Source: Shewanella denitrificans OS217 (GTDB lineage: Bacteria > Pseudomonadota > Gammaproteobacteria > Enterobacterales > Shewanellaceae). Taken from it: a DNA stretch of 64,000 bases. Positions within the stretch are counted from its first letter, which is position 1; the number at the start of each line of letters is the position of its first letter. Positions 17,457 through 25,843 of this stretch are shown piece by piece. Below the pieces are notes generated by a model. The model was not told the DNA's origin, did no database searches, and saw only the letters and a list, made by a program, of their open reading frames with translations. The DNA lies in assembly GCF_000013765.1 (NCBI RefSeq), contig NC_007954.1, positions 2,480,001 to 2,544,000 of the forward strand, in the 5' to 3' direction. The translations under genes and the position numbers were made by a program.

Positions 17457-20243
17457 ATGATGGATCATCAATGCAAAGGACATTTCAGTTGTTCATGTGG
17501 TAGCCCAATATGGAAAAGCCTATTACCAAAAGGGGCACAATTTACCCCCTCAATGAATACCACTGATACTGCAGTAGGACTTCAAGACAGAATTTTTCAA
17601 GCCAAAAACGGTGGCACGATCCAAACCTTACAGGGAGGAGAAAACAAAACCGTAGAAGCCATCGGCATTCGTGATGGCAAAATACTCGTAACGGGTAGTA
17701 TTGACGAGGTTAAGGCGGAGTTTCCAGATATCGATACACAGAATATTAAGCTAATCCAAGGCGCTATGACCCTATTGCCAGCCTTCATCGAACCCCATGT
17801 GCACATCATCCCCACCGCAGTGGTTAATACTGGTACCGACTTAAGCCCATTTGTTGGTCAAGACCTCAGAGTTAACACTGGGGGCACCTATAACCAAGCA
17901 TGGGTTATTGGTGCATTACAAGTCGCTGCAACTGCAACGATGAATAAAGCAAGCATTGTAACGATCAACGCTCAACCGAATGCAGATAGCATAAATGGTG
18001 CAATGGATTACACACGACAATTTACCCCCACTAAACCTTCGGTGAATAACTCATCAAGTAATAATCAATCATGGGTATTAGGCCACAATGTTGATCCTTC
18101 ACTGTTAAACGGCGAGCATAAAGAATTTAATGCCACTGTCTTAGATAAAGTAAAGATAGAAGTTAATGGCAAGCTAGAAGATGCAAACCTTCCTATTATG
18201 GTCATCAATACTTCAGGACATCTAGCCTATATCAATCAGTACACTATTGATCAAATTGCTGAATACAATAAGCAAGTTGCTGACTACAATGAGGATCACA
18301 ATTCTGCACCTATAACCCCTGGCTATATCAACCCAGGAGAAAATGGCATATTGCAGGAATTTGATGAAATGCTGCCAGTATTAAACTTCCTCTGTACCTG
18401 GTTTGGCCAACCAAGTCAGAAGGACATAACAACTGAAGTCAGCCATATTTTTGAAACCGCATCCGCAAGAGGTGTAACCTATATGCTTGATGCCTCTTTA
18501 GATGACGACCAGTTAAGTCTATTGAAGTCCTATATTGCAATTAATGAATGCCCTGTACGGATCGGCGGCGCTTATCTGGTGAGTAGCCTAGAACAACTCA
18601 ACAGCGACATCATAGGTGTGCATCAGCCTAATCAGGGGGATGAAAACTTAAATGTTGCTTATTTGAAATTAGTTTCTGATGGTTCAGCACAAGGCTTAAC
18701 CGCATATCAATATACCCCCTATGATTGTGATGAAAACTATATCAACTTTTCCCTTGAAAATGCCGCGGCGCTACCGGATCAAAATAATACCGGCCTGTTT
18801 AACTATGGGTACCCATTAGAGTTTAATGCATTAGTACACACAGCGAATAACTACGGCTGGCCGGTTATGATCCATGCCAATGGTGATCATGCCATTGATA
18901 GAACAATTAATGCATTTAAGGCTGCAGGTATTAGCGCTAGCACGAAAGAGCATAGACGAGACCGAATCGAACATTGCTCGTTACTTAGCGCTAAAAACAT
19001 GTCGGACATGGAACGGCTTGGCATTTCTCCAAGTTTCACTATCGGGCATGTTGGATATTGGGGATGGGGATTTCAGAACTCTATCATTGGGGAAAAAAGA
19101 GTGGCTCAACTCGATTTATGCCGCTCTGCTATCATAGAACATAACATGCGGATCACCTTGAACAGTGATTATGGCGTGACCCCAATGGGCCCCCTTCGCA
19201 TGATGGAGCAATCAATAACTCGCTTGATGGAAAGCACCCCAAACGGAATGACACAGCAAGTCTTAAATGCTTCAGAATGTATCACCCCATTCCAAGCCCT
19301 AAAAGCCATGACCTATGATGCTGCTTGGCAATGTCATGCAGAACAATGGGTCGGCTCATTGGAGGCTGGGAAATGTGCGGACTTTATTATCTTAGCGGAG
19401 TCTCCATTAACCTATCGCAATCAAGCTAATCTGACCCATCCAGCCCAAGGAATGCGCAATATACCTATATTGGAAACTTGGAAAGGTGGCAAAAAAGTAC
19501 ACTCTGGCACACCTAATCCAGCGACAACAAGCCTAAGCAACGTTCAATGTAGCAAAGAAGCTAACACGCTATTTTTCAACTATATAGGGCCAGAAATAGT
19601 AGAGTCCACTGCCAATAACACTCATAAAGAAGGGCAGATATGGTTTAAAGTATTGGATCACGCTGGCAGCATTAAAGGAGTGCAGCAAACAGCACGGCTT
19701 GCTGATGTTTGTCACAGTTATGAGCTCCCTCAGGGGAAAACGCTAGATAAAACGGATATCTTGCTTGCTGGCCCATACTTGCAAAAAGAGTCTGCTGATA
19801 TGATTGCAGTGACGGCGAAGATCCAATTGAACAAAACCAGTTACAGCGGCGCTCAGTCAACTTGCATCATATCGACATCATTAGACATAGCTGGTGCCAC
19901 TGTTGAATTTACATTGCCAGAATTAACCACCCTGCCCACTTCAGGTTCGTCCTGGGTGGTGGTAATCGACCCATCCATAGACTCAAAAGGAGCAACCACT
20001 AATAATCCGCTCTTTGGCTGGGGCTCTGGCCAAATAAATCCAAGCGGTGAGAACGTTATTTTCTATAAAAAGTTAACAACCTTAAATCAAGGGCCTAATG
20101 GGACTATTTCCGTTACTGGTTTTACAACAGCTATGCTCCCAAAAATAGGTCATCTCTATCGCATCGGAATTTGTCTGGGCTCTAACTATCGCTTGAGTGC
20201 TTACCAAGATCTGACTTGTGCTAATACTATAACGCCATTGTGA
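17457..20243 (+). CDS. Large YtcJ-like amidohydrolase with extra C-terminal region
   Basis: A 928-residue metal-dependent hydrolase of the amidohydrolase-3 (YtcJ) type. The HxH metal motif is His114-Val-His116 in FIEPHVHIIP; other metal-ligand candidates are His473 and His478 (MIHANGDHA), His506 (RIEHC) and Asp571 (LNSDYGVTP). The N-terminus has a cysteine cluster (C-x5-C-x-C within the first 20 residues) and no signal peptide. After the amidohydrolase fold ends near residue 690, about 230 residues of unassigned sequence follow, with beta-rich look. Usual YtcJ proteins are about 540-600 residues, so insertions and the extra region are unusual. AAGGAT supports the ATG at 17457 or 17460. Confidence 0.8.
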   Translation: MMDHQCKGHFSCSCGSPIWKSLLPKGAQFTPSMNTTDTAVGLQDRIFQAKNGGTIQTLQGGENKTVEAIGIRDGKILVTGSIDEVKAEFPDIDTQNIKLIQGAMTLLPAFIEPHVHIIPTAVVNTGTDLSPFVGQDLRVNTGGTYNQAWVIGALQVAATATMNKASIVTINAQPNADSINGAMDYTRQFTPTKPSVNNSSSNNQSWVLGHNVDPSLLNGEHKEFNATVLDKVKIEVNGKLEDANLPIMVINTSGHLAYINQYTIDQIAEYNKQVADYNEDHNSAPITPGYINPGENGILQEFDEMLPVLNFLCTWFGQPSQKDITTEVSHIFETASARGVTYMLDASLDDDQLSLLKSYIAINECPVRIGGAYLVSSLEQLNSDIIGVHQPNQGDENLNVAYLKLVSDGSAQGLTAYQYTPYDCDENYINFSLENAAALPDQNNTGLFNYGYPLEFNALVHTANNYGWPVMIHANGDHAIDRTINAFKAAGISASTKEHRRDRIEHCSLLSAKNMSDMERLGISPSFTIGHVGYWGWGFQNSIIGEKRVAQLDLCRSAIIEHNMRITLNSDYGVTPMGPLRMMEQSITRLMESTPNGMTQQVLNASECITPFQALKAMTYDAAWQCHAEQWVGSLEAGKCADFIILAESPLTYRNQANLTHPAQGMRNIPILETWKGGKKVHSGTPNPATTSLSNVQCSKEANTLFFNYIGPEIVESTANNTHKEGQIWFKVLDHAGSIKGVQQTARLADVCHSYELPQGKTLDKTDILLAGPYLQKESADMIAVTAKIQLNKTSYSGAQSTCIISTSLDIAGATVEFTLPELTTLPTSGSSWVVVIDPSIDSKGATTNNPLFGWGSGQINPSGENVIFYKKLTTLNQGPNGTISVTGFTTAMLPKIGHLYRIGICLGSNYRLSAYQDLTCANTITPL

Positions 20244-20359
20244 TCAAGCAGTGAAATTTCGGTTACTAAGGTTGAGAACATGGACGTGAATACAAGTACG
20301 GTCGACACGAGTTTTGCCTAACAAGTCCAAGTATTAGCCGCAAAAAGAATTAACAAGGT

Positions 20360-20391
20360 GGCTTCAATAGCAGTATGTTGTTATTGAAGCC
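20360..20391 (+). terminator. Long perfect hairpin downstream of amidohydrolase
   Basis: GGCTTCAATA pairs with TATTGAAGCC; with one G-T wobble the stem extends to 13 bp around a six-base loop. No T-run follows, so it could be an mRNA 3'-end stabiliser rather than an intrinsic terminator. Confidence 0.45.
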
Positions 20392-20620
20392 TATTGACTT
20401 AATGCTTTAACATTATGATTACAAGGGTGAAGAAATAAAGCTAGGCAGCCAAATTACATGAACTTTTTAACTAAATTAACCCAGATAACCAATCGTATGT
20501 TAGCACTGTAGTAAACATCTTGAATCCCACTAACGCAATAAACACACTCATTAAAGCAACTTTAAGCCTCACACTTTAAAGATTATTCCAATAATAACTG
20601 TGGATATAACGGTAAAAAAT

Positions 20621-20650
20621 ACAACCGATATCATTAATGATACCGGTTGT
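20621..20650 (-). terminator. Terminator of the cysteine-rich peptide gene
   Basis: Thirteen-base arms starting ACAACCG with one wobble pair and a TTAA loop. On the minus strand TATTTTTTACC follows the stem. Confidence 0.85.
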
Positions 20651-20695
20651 GTTGAGGACTCCTCTTACGTGCTAATAATGGCCAAACTATCTTAG

Positions 20696-21025
20696 TTAAT
20701 TACAACCACAGTCAGTTTCGGTGCGCCAGCAACCAGCATCACAATAGCAATCCTTGTTACCGTCTTTTGAGCTGCAACTACGGCCTACAGGAGATAAGCC
20801 GATGCCCGTCATGCTGCCATTAATACTTTGTCGAGCAGAGAATTCAGATTCCCATTGACTTTGCATGATTAAATCTGAAAACATCATCTGTGCTTCGGGC
20901 CAATTGACTTCTTTCTGGGCAGTTTGTTGAACCTCAGCCCCGCTAATATCTTGCTGGGGCTCGGCGTAGGTAAGTGAAGCGAAAATCATTAAGCCTATGG
21001 TAAGGCTAGTTTTTAATAGTGACAT
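20696..21025 (-). CDS. Secreted six-cysteine peptide, orphan
   Basis: A 109-residue protein with a clear Sec signal peptide (residues 1-21, ending TYA). The mature part has a Gln/Glu-rich linker and then a C-terminal 27-residue module with all six cysteines, in the pattern C-x8-C-x-C-x3-C-x6-C-x-C. The segment DCYCDAGCWRTETDCGCN resembles the second half of a somatomedin-B knot (C-x-C-D-x-x-C). AAGGA seven bases upstream supports the ATG, and the gene has its own terminator. Function unknown; a disulfide-rich binding or inhibitor module is an inference. No maturation or export genes are adjacent. Confidence 0.7.
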   Translation of the reverse strand: MSLLKTSLTIGLMIFASLTYAEPQQDISGAEVQQTAQKEVNWPEAQMMFSDLIMQSQWESEFSARQSINGSMTGIGLSPVGRSCSSKDGNKDCYCDAGCWRTETDCGCN

Positions 21026-21439
21026 GAGTCATTCCTTGTCTTAGTCAGTTATTCGGCTGGTATTTAATCAACCACTTGAGTGTTGAGAGATGGAGGTTAA
21101 TAGTGTCTAAGGCACTGAAGGGTAATGATTTCATTAACAAATGACTTTACCACTTTAGTAATACACAGACAGCTAGATTGTTCCACCCTAGACCCTCAGC
21201 CATCGCTCAATAAACCCGTCTTACAAATTTTAGCAAGCCTGCGTCATTTCACAGTAAAACTTGTGCCTTCTTTAGAAAAGAATACAGAAACAGATCAAGA
21301 GACGAGTGGATCACTAACAGTCTTAACCGATTATCACTACCATAGCTATCCCTATGGCACTATCCAATGATGGCTGAGATTTGATACACTCAGCGCTTAA
21401 TGAATAGCCTAATAATCAATGCACTAAAGGAATATTCCA
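21026..21439. other. Intergenic region, no convincing gene
   Basis: About 410 bases between the divergent cysteine-rich peptide and SIMPL genes. A possible 81-codon frame at 21125-21370 on the plus strand has AAGGG only two bases from its ATG and no family look, so it is not called. Promoters of both flanking genes should be here. Confidence 0.4.
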
Positions 21440-22159
21440 ATGACGATAAGTAACAAATTTAACAGTAGCATTTTTGGGGTTTTCCTGTTGCTTGCCATGG
21501 CAGTCTTAGGGTTGACCTTGAAGCAAGCCATAGTGGAATATAAATTACTCGACCGTAGCGTGACAGTGAAAGGCTTAGCGGAAAACGAGTACCCTGCCGA
21601 TATCGTCATCTGGCCAATTCAATTTACGGCAGCCAGTAACGATCTCGAAGCCCTTTACGTGCAACTCGATACGCAGAGTCAGCAGGTGGTCAATTTTCTT
21701 AAAAGTAATCACCTCTCAGGTGAAGAAATCAGCCTATCGACCCCGAGGATCACAGATAAACTGGCACAGGAATATGGCGGCAACGAACAATCCAAATTCA
21801 GGTACACTGCTCTGCAAACCATTACGGTTTACTCCACTAATATCACACTAGTGCGGGCCATGATGCCAAGGCTTTCTGAACTGGGGAAAACTGGTATCGC
21901 CTTTTCTCAGGCGGATTATGATGCGCAAGTCGAATACATCTTTAGTCGCCTTAATGAAGTAAAACCACAGATGATTGAAGAATCCACCACCAACGCCCGA
22001 GTGATAGCCGAAAAGTTTGCCAACGATTCTAAGAGTCAATTAGGCAAAATAAAGAAAGCCGCTCAAGGTCAGTTCTCCATCAGCAACCGTGACAAAAATA
22101 ATCCACATATTAAGCGTATACGAGTGGTGTCCACCATAGAATATTATCTAGCCGATTAG
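21440..22159 (+). CDS. SIMPL-domain (DUF541, YggE-like) membrane-anchored protein
   Basis: A 239-residue protein with one N-terminal transmembrane or uncleaved signal segment (residues 10-32, FGVFLLLAMAVLGLTL) followed by a SIMPL/DUF541 domain. Domain signs are VTVKGLAENEYPADIVIWPIQF at the start (here split by reading), repeated beta-helix pattern, and the ANDSKSQLGKIKKAAQGQFSI segment near the C-terminus. YggE-like proteins are periplasmic and linked to oxidative stress, but the mechanism is unknown. GGAAT-type ribosome-binding site precedes the ATG. Stands alone; the next gene is on the same strand 150 bases on. Confidence 0.82.
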   Translation: MTISNKFNSSIFGVFLLLAMAVLGLTLKQAIVEYKLLDRSVTVKGLAENEYPADIVIWPIQFTAASNDLEALYVQLDTQSQQVVNFLKSNHLSGEEISLSTPRITDKLAQEYGGNEQSKFRYTALQTITVYSTNITLVRAMMPRLSELGKTGIAFSQADYDAQVEYIFSRLNEVKPQMIEESTTNARVIAEKFANDSKSQLGKIKKAAQGQFSISNRDKNNPHIKRIRVVSTIEYYLAD

Positions 22160-22310
22160 CCATAGGCAGTCCACCAACTGAGGATCAACTGACCTGGTTT
22201 ATCAACCTCAGCGTTTCATCATGGTTAAAGGAAACGAATGCCTAATCGTTGATTACTTTTGGGATATTTGTCATTATTTAAATTAATATCAATAATATAA
22301 GTAGAATTCG

Positions 22311-22886
22311 ATGAATTACCGTCACCGCCTTAATCAATGGATTTTAGCCATGAGTCTATTAAGCCTAAGTACCTTGTGCTGTGCCCTGCCAGCTTACAGT
22401 ACAGAACATAAGGATGCTCAGATCAAAGAGGCATCAAGTCAAACAGAGTTAGTGATTTTTCTGGTACGCCATGGTGAAAAAGACACTGGCGATAACCCGA
22501 GCTTAACCGCTGAAGGTAAGCAAAGGGCTGAGCAGTTAGCCGCTATGCTGGCAAACAATCAACTCGATGGCATTTATAGCACTGACTATAAGCGCACCCA
22601 AGAAACCGCCGGCCCTAGTGCCCTAAAGCAGCAGCTCGAGATCCAATCTTATGATCCGCGCCATCTAGAAGATTTTAGCGACGCACTTAAGGCTAAAACG
22701 GGTCGTTATCTTGTGGTAGGACACAGCAACACCACCACAGCCTTAGTGAGTTTACTCGGAGGCGAGCCTCAAGGTGATATCGATGACAGCAGCGAGTTTA
22801 ACCGTCTCTACATACTTAACATCAAACACACCAAGCATGGCAATGAAGTCACCAGCGTGCTGTTAAGATACGGTGCTAATCACTAA
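22311..22886 (+). CDS. Periplasmic histidine phosphatase family protein
   Basis: A 191-residue member of the phosphoglycerate-mutase-like histidine phosphatases. A signal peptide (about residues 1-28) precedes the catalytic motif FLVRHGEKD, where the His of RHG becomes phosphorylated. The second conserved His lies in YLVVGHSNTT. SxDYKRTQETA carries the usual Arg. The substrate is unknown; export distinguishes it from SixA. Rof follows 42 bases downstream on the same strand, so the two may share a transcript. Confidence 0.85.
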   Translation: MNYRHRLNQWILAMSLLSLSTLCCALPAYSTEHKDAQIKEASSQTELVIFLVRHGEKDTGDNPSLTAEGKQRAEQLAAMLANNQLDGIYSTDYKRTQETAGPSALKQQLEIQSYDPRHLEDFSDALKAKTGRYLVVGHSNTTTALVSLLGGEPQGDIDDSSEFNRLYILNIKHTKHGNEVTSVLLRYGANH

Positions 22887-22928
22887 TACTCAGCCTAATT
22901 TGCCATAAGTTTATCTGAGGGGCTTTAT

Positions 22929-23249
22929 ATGACTGATTCAACGAAGACCATCAAGCTCCACTTTGCAGATGATCCCATGTCATCAAGGCGTCACATTCGC
23001 TGTGCAGACTATGATTATATCGAAATCATGTGTTTGCACCGCTACCGAGTGACAGTAATGATGAAAGACTTAACTCAATATGAAGGCCAATTTCACACCA
23101 CCAGCATTATCGAATTTGAAGGCATAAAACGTGAGGCCATAGTGGGCTTTGATATCAATCAAGCTCCCATACAGCTGATGTTCGAAGATATTTTGTCTAT
23201 TTCAGTGCATGATGACAAGGCACAATTCTCCAGGTTGCAATTTGATTAA
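22929..23249 (+). CDS. rof: Rho-binding antiterminator, Rof family
   Basis: A 106-residue protein resembling Rof (YaeO), which binds Rho and blocks its loading on RNA. The core IRCADYDYIEIMCLHRYRV aligns with the CDDYDNLELACQH pattern of E. coli Rof, followed by an Sm-like beta-barrel segment. It has about 20 extra N-terminal residues compared with E. coli (84-86 residues). TGAGG upstream supports the ATG. It follows the histidine phosphatase gene closely. The call rests on the short core, so confidence is moderate. Confidence 0.72.
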   Translation: MTDSTKTIKLHFADDPMSSRRHIRCADYDYIEIMCLHRYRVTVMMKDLTQYEGQFHTTSIIEFEGIKREAIVGFDINQAPIQLMFEDILSISVHDDKAQFSRLQFD

Positions 23250-23520
23250 CCTAAGCCCGGTTGTTGCTGGCTCCCAGTACCGCCCTTGCCCCATGATCAC
23301 GTTTTAAGCTCAGCTAAATACGTCGAAAACTGCCACAAGCAGCTTTCGCGTTACAAAAATCAAACCCAAAAGCAACATGAAAAACATACGCCCACCATCA
23401 ATACAGAATACTTAACACTCTGTTTTATATCTTTTTATTTTAAATTTCTTTACCATAGCGCTCCGCTATTTTAGGCCATGCCTACTAGCTCACCGTTTTT
23501 AATTCAGTAGTAGGTCAATC

Positions 23521-23970
23521 ATGCCATTAACTCAAACAACAGCGCCATTTAGCGAAGCCATCGCCGCCCGTATTGAACAATCCGAAGCGCGGGTTATCAA
23601 GGCGGTGTTCCCCTCAAATACCAATCATCACAATACCTTATTTGGTGGTGAAGCCTTAGCCTGGATGGACGAGACCGCCTTCATTGCGGCGACTCGCTTT
23701 TGCCGCAAAACTTTAGTGACTGTGAGCTCTGACAGAATTGATTTTAAAAAAGCCATTCCCGCAGGTAGTCTTGCAGAATTAGTGGCCCGGGTTATTCATG
23801 TGGGCAAAACCTCACTCAAGGTGGAAGTGAATATCTTTGTGGAAGACATGTACCGTGATCACCGTGAACATGCTATTCGCGGCGTATTTACCTTCGTTGC
23901 AGTAGATGATGAACGTAACCCGATGCAAGTTTGGCCCCTTGCTGAGTCACTGTCAGGATCAAAAGACTGA
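23521..23970 (+). CDS. Hotdog-fold acyl-CoA thioesterase
   Basis: A 149-residue acyl-CoA thioesterase of the YciA/BACH hotdog family that hydrolyses acyl-CoA to free CoA. The family signature is VFPSNTNHHNTLFGGEALAWMDETAFIAA, shown here as N-H-N-T-L-F-G-G with the catalytic Asp in WMDE; the CoA-binding GKTSLKVEVN strand follows. The ATG is preceded by a weak AGTAGG-like sequence. It stands alone between two plus-strand genes. The chain-length preference is unknown. Confidence 0.88.
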   Translation: MPLTQTTAPFSEAIAARIEQSEARVIKAVFPSNTNHHNTLFGGEALAWMDETAFIAATRFCRKTLVTVSSDRIDFKKAIPAGSLAELVARVIHVGKTSLKVEVNIFVEDMYRDHREHAIRGVFTFVAVDDERNPMQVWPLAESLSGSKD

Positions 23971-24239
23971 GTCATCCGTAGTAACGCACTGTGAGATAGC
24001 GGATAAATTGTGCGCTATCTCTATAAATCCATAGAACTTATACTGTCATTTCTGCTACATTGGTTTGACCCCTGCCGAAAACTCATCAGAGCGCAGATGT
24101 TGAAAAATCCATTAGCTAGTCTCCATTAGCGATTAAATAGTGGACTTTCATTGACCTCTGCCAAATGCCGTGAACTAAACGCAAAGGCAAGGTTTACTAA
24201 GATATTTAGATCAACCAGCGCGTTAATAAGAGAGCATCA

Positions 24240-24884
24240 ATGACTGAAGCTGATTTACCTTTTTCACAGGCCTGTGAAAACAATAAAACTCCAATTCTTG
24301 AGGCCCTTAAGCGCCTTCTTCCTTTGCCTCAAGCCCATACTCAAGACCCTGTTCTTAACCTGTTAGAAGTGGGCAGTGGTACAGGGCAACACTGCGTGTA
24401 TTTTGCGCAGCACTTACCTCATATCCAGTGGCAGCCCAGCGAGCAAACCGTCTACCTCGACAGTGTAAACCAACGTATTTCACGCTTTAACAGCCCCAAT
24501 CTTAAGCAGGCCATAGCCTTAGATCTCAGCCAAGACTGGCCTAGCCAATGCGCAGAGCAGCAGGCTATTTTTAGCGCTAATACACTGCACATTATCAGCC
24601 AAACCTTAGTGGAGCGTTTCATCGAAGATGCCGCACGTGCTTTAGTGCCAGACGGACAGTTTATTGTCTATGGCCCATTCAATTATCAGGGCCGCTTCAC
24701 CAGCCAAAGCAATCAAGAGTTTGATGCTTGGCTTAAGCAAAGAGACACCCTAAGCGGCATTAGGGACATAGAGTGGATCATTGAGCTTGCCAAGGCTGAG
24801 TCACTTGTTTTAATGGATGACATCCCTATGCCAGCTAATAATCGGCTGCTCCATTTTCAGAAAAAGGCATCATCAACATGGTAA
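24240..24884 (+). CDS. DUF938 SAM-dependent methyltransferase
   Basis: A 214-residue class I methyltransferase-like protein of the DUF938 family. The typical start has FSQACENNKTPILEAL. Motif I is LLEVGSGTGQHCVYFA near residue 42, then QWQPSE replaces the acidic loop, and FSANTLHIIS is motif IV. The family is widespread in proteobacteria with unknown substrate. It overlaps the next gene (mutarotase) by seven bases, so the two are translationally coupled. Confidence 0.85.
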   Translation: MTEADLPFSQACENNKTPILEALKRLLPLPQAHTQDPVLNLLEVGSGTGQHCVYFAQHLPHIQWQPSEQTVYLDSVNQRISRFNSPNLKQAIALDLSQDWPSQCAEQQAIFSANTLHIISQTLVERFIEDAARALVPDGQFIVYGPFNYQGRFTSQSNQEFDAWLKQRDTLSGIRDIEWIIELAKAESLVLMDDIPMPANNRLLHFQKKASSTW

Positions 24885-25729
24885 ACGTTAGCACTAAAAT
24901 TCACCCCAATGGTCTTAAGTACTTAGCCATAGACAGCCCACTTTGTCAGGCGACCATTTTCTTTCAAGGGGCGCAAATCACTGAGTTTACGCCAAAAAAT
25001 TCACACCCCCTCCTGTGGGTGTCATCGGCTGACGATCACCAAGCTGGCAATGGTATACGGGGCGGCATTCCCATTTGCTGGCCTTGGTTTGGCCAACATG
25101 CCAAGCCAAGCTGGCCTCAACATGGATTTGCTCGTACCCGCCTCTGGTCTTTAAGCCAAGTGAATGTCACTGACCAGTCCGTACAAATTCAATTTGACTT
25201 GCCACTCTCGGAGCAAGATAAACAATGTTGGCCCCATGATAGTCAAGTGTCAGTGCTATTTAGTCTAAGTGACAGCTTGAAAGTCAGCTTAATTAATCAC
25301 AACCTTGGCGAACACCCTTTTGAGCTCACCCAAGCCTTGCACAGCTACTTTCCTATTTCGGATATTCATCGCACCCGGGTCAGCGGCGTTAAAGGTGCTC
25401 AATACATAGAGTTTTCAGAAGGCCCCTTTCCTCAGGAAGAAGATGAGGTACATTTTACCAAGGAGACCGACAGGGTTTATACCCAGCTTGCTCAAACGCA
25501 ATGTATCCATACCCCCAATGGGACAATCAGGGTTGCCAGAGAGCAAAGTGCCAGCGCCGTGCTGTGGAACCCTTGGATAGATAAATCCATTCGCCTCGGC
25601 CGCTTTAATCCCGATGACTATTTGCAAATGCTGTGCTTAGAAGCCGCAAATGTATTGGAGGACAAAGTTGTGTTGCAAGCGGGTGAAAGCCATACCCTAA
25701 GCACAGAGATAAGCTGGCTAAAAAATTAA
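24878..25729 (+). CDS. D-hexose-6-phosphate mutarotase (YeaD)
   Basis: A 283-residue aldose-1-epimerase-fold protein of the YeaD type, which interconverts anomers of glucose 6-phosphate and similar sugars. Signatures are GAQITEFTP near the start, GIRGGIPICWPWFGQH near 62, HGFARTRLW, the catalytic-His region ALHSYFPIS near 145, and the late VLWNPW plus CLEAANV. The ATG overlaps the 3' end of the DUF938 gene. Length matches E. coli YeaD (294). No glycolytic gene is adjacent. Confidence 0.88.
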   Translation: MVNVSTKIHPNGLKYLAIDSPLCQATIFFQGAQITEFTPKNSHPLLWVSSADDHQAGNGIRGGIPICWPWFGQHAKPSWPQHGFARTRLWSLSQVNVTDQSVQIQFDLPLSEQDKQCWPHDSQVSVLFSLSDSLKVSLINHNLGEHPFELTQALHSYFPISDIHRTRVSGVKGAQYIEFSEGPFPQEEDEVHFTKETDRVYTQLAQTQCIHTPNGTIRVAREQSASAVLWNPWIDKSIRLGRFNPDDYLQMLCLEAANVLEDKVVLQAGESHTLSTEISWLKN

Positions 25730-25843
25730 TTACGGGGGCAAGTATCCAACATACAACCAAGGCACACGCAGGTCCGTCAACACTCATCACCCTATTTATA
25801 GGCATAGTGAGTGACAACCTCTATTTCATGATTGGGGCTCACT

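Larger units (their letters stand above)
20244..20695. other. Intergenic region with two hairpins
   Basis: About 450 bases between the amidohydrolase and the convergent cysteine-rich peptide gene. It contains a long hairpin at 20360-20391 and a terminator at 20621-20650, both listed. No reading frame of note. Confidence 0.5.

Noticed and set aside
21125..21370. 81-codon plus-strand frame with possible ribosome-binding site
   Set aside because: AAGGG is only two bases from the ATG, the protein looks like no family and has no signal or domain pattern; probably chance.
23286..23474. 62-codon plus-strand frame between rof and thioesterase
   Set aside because: No ribosome-binding site, atypical composition, in intergenic DNA.
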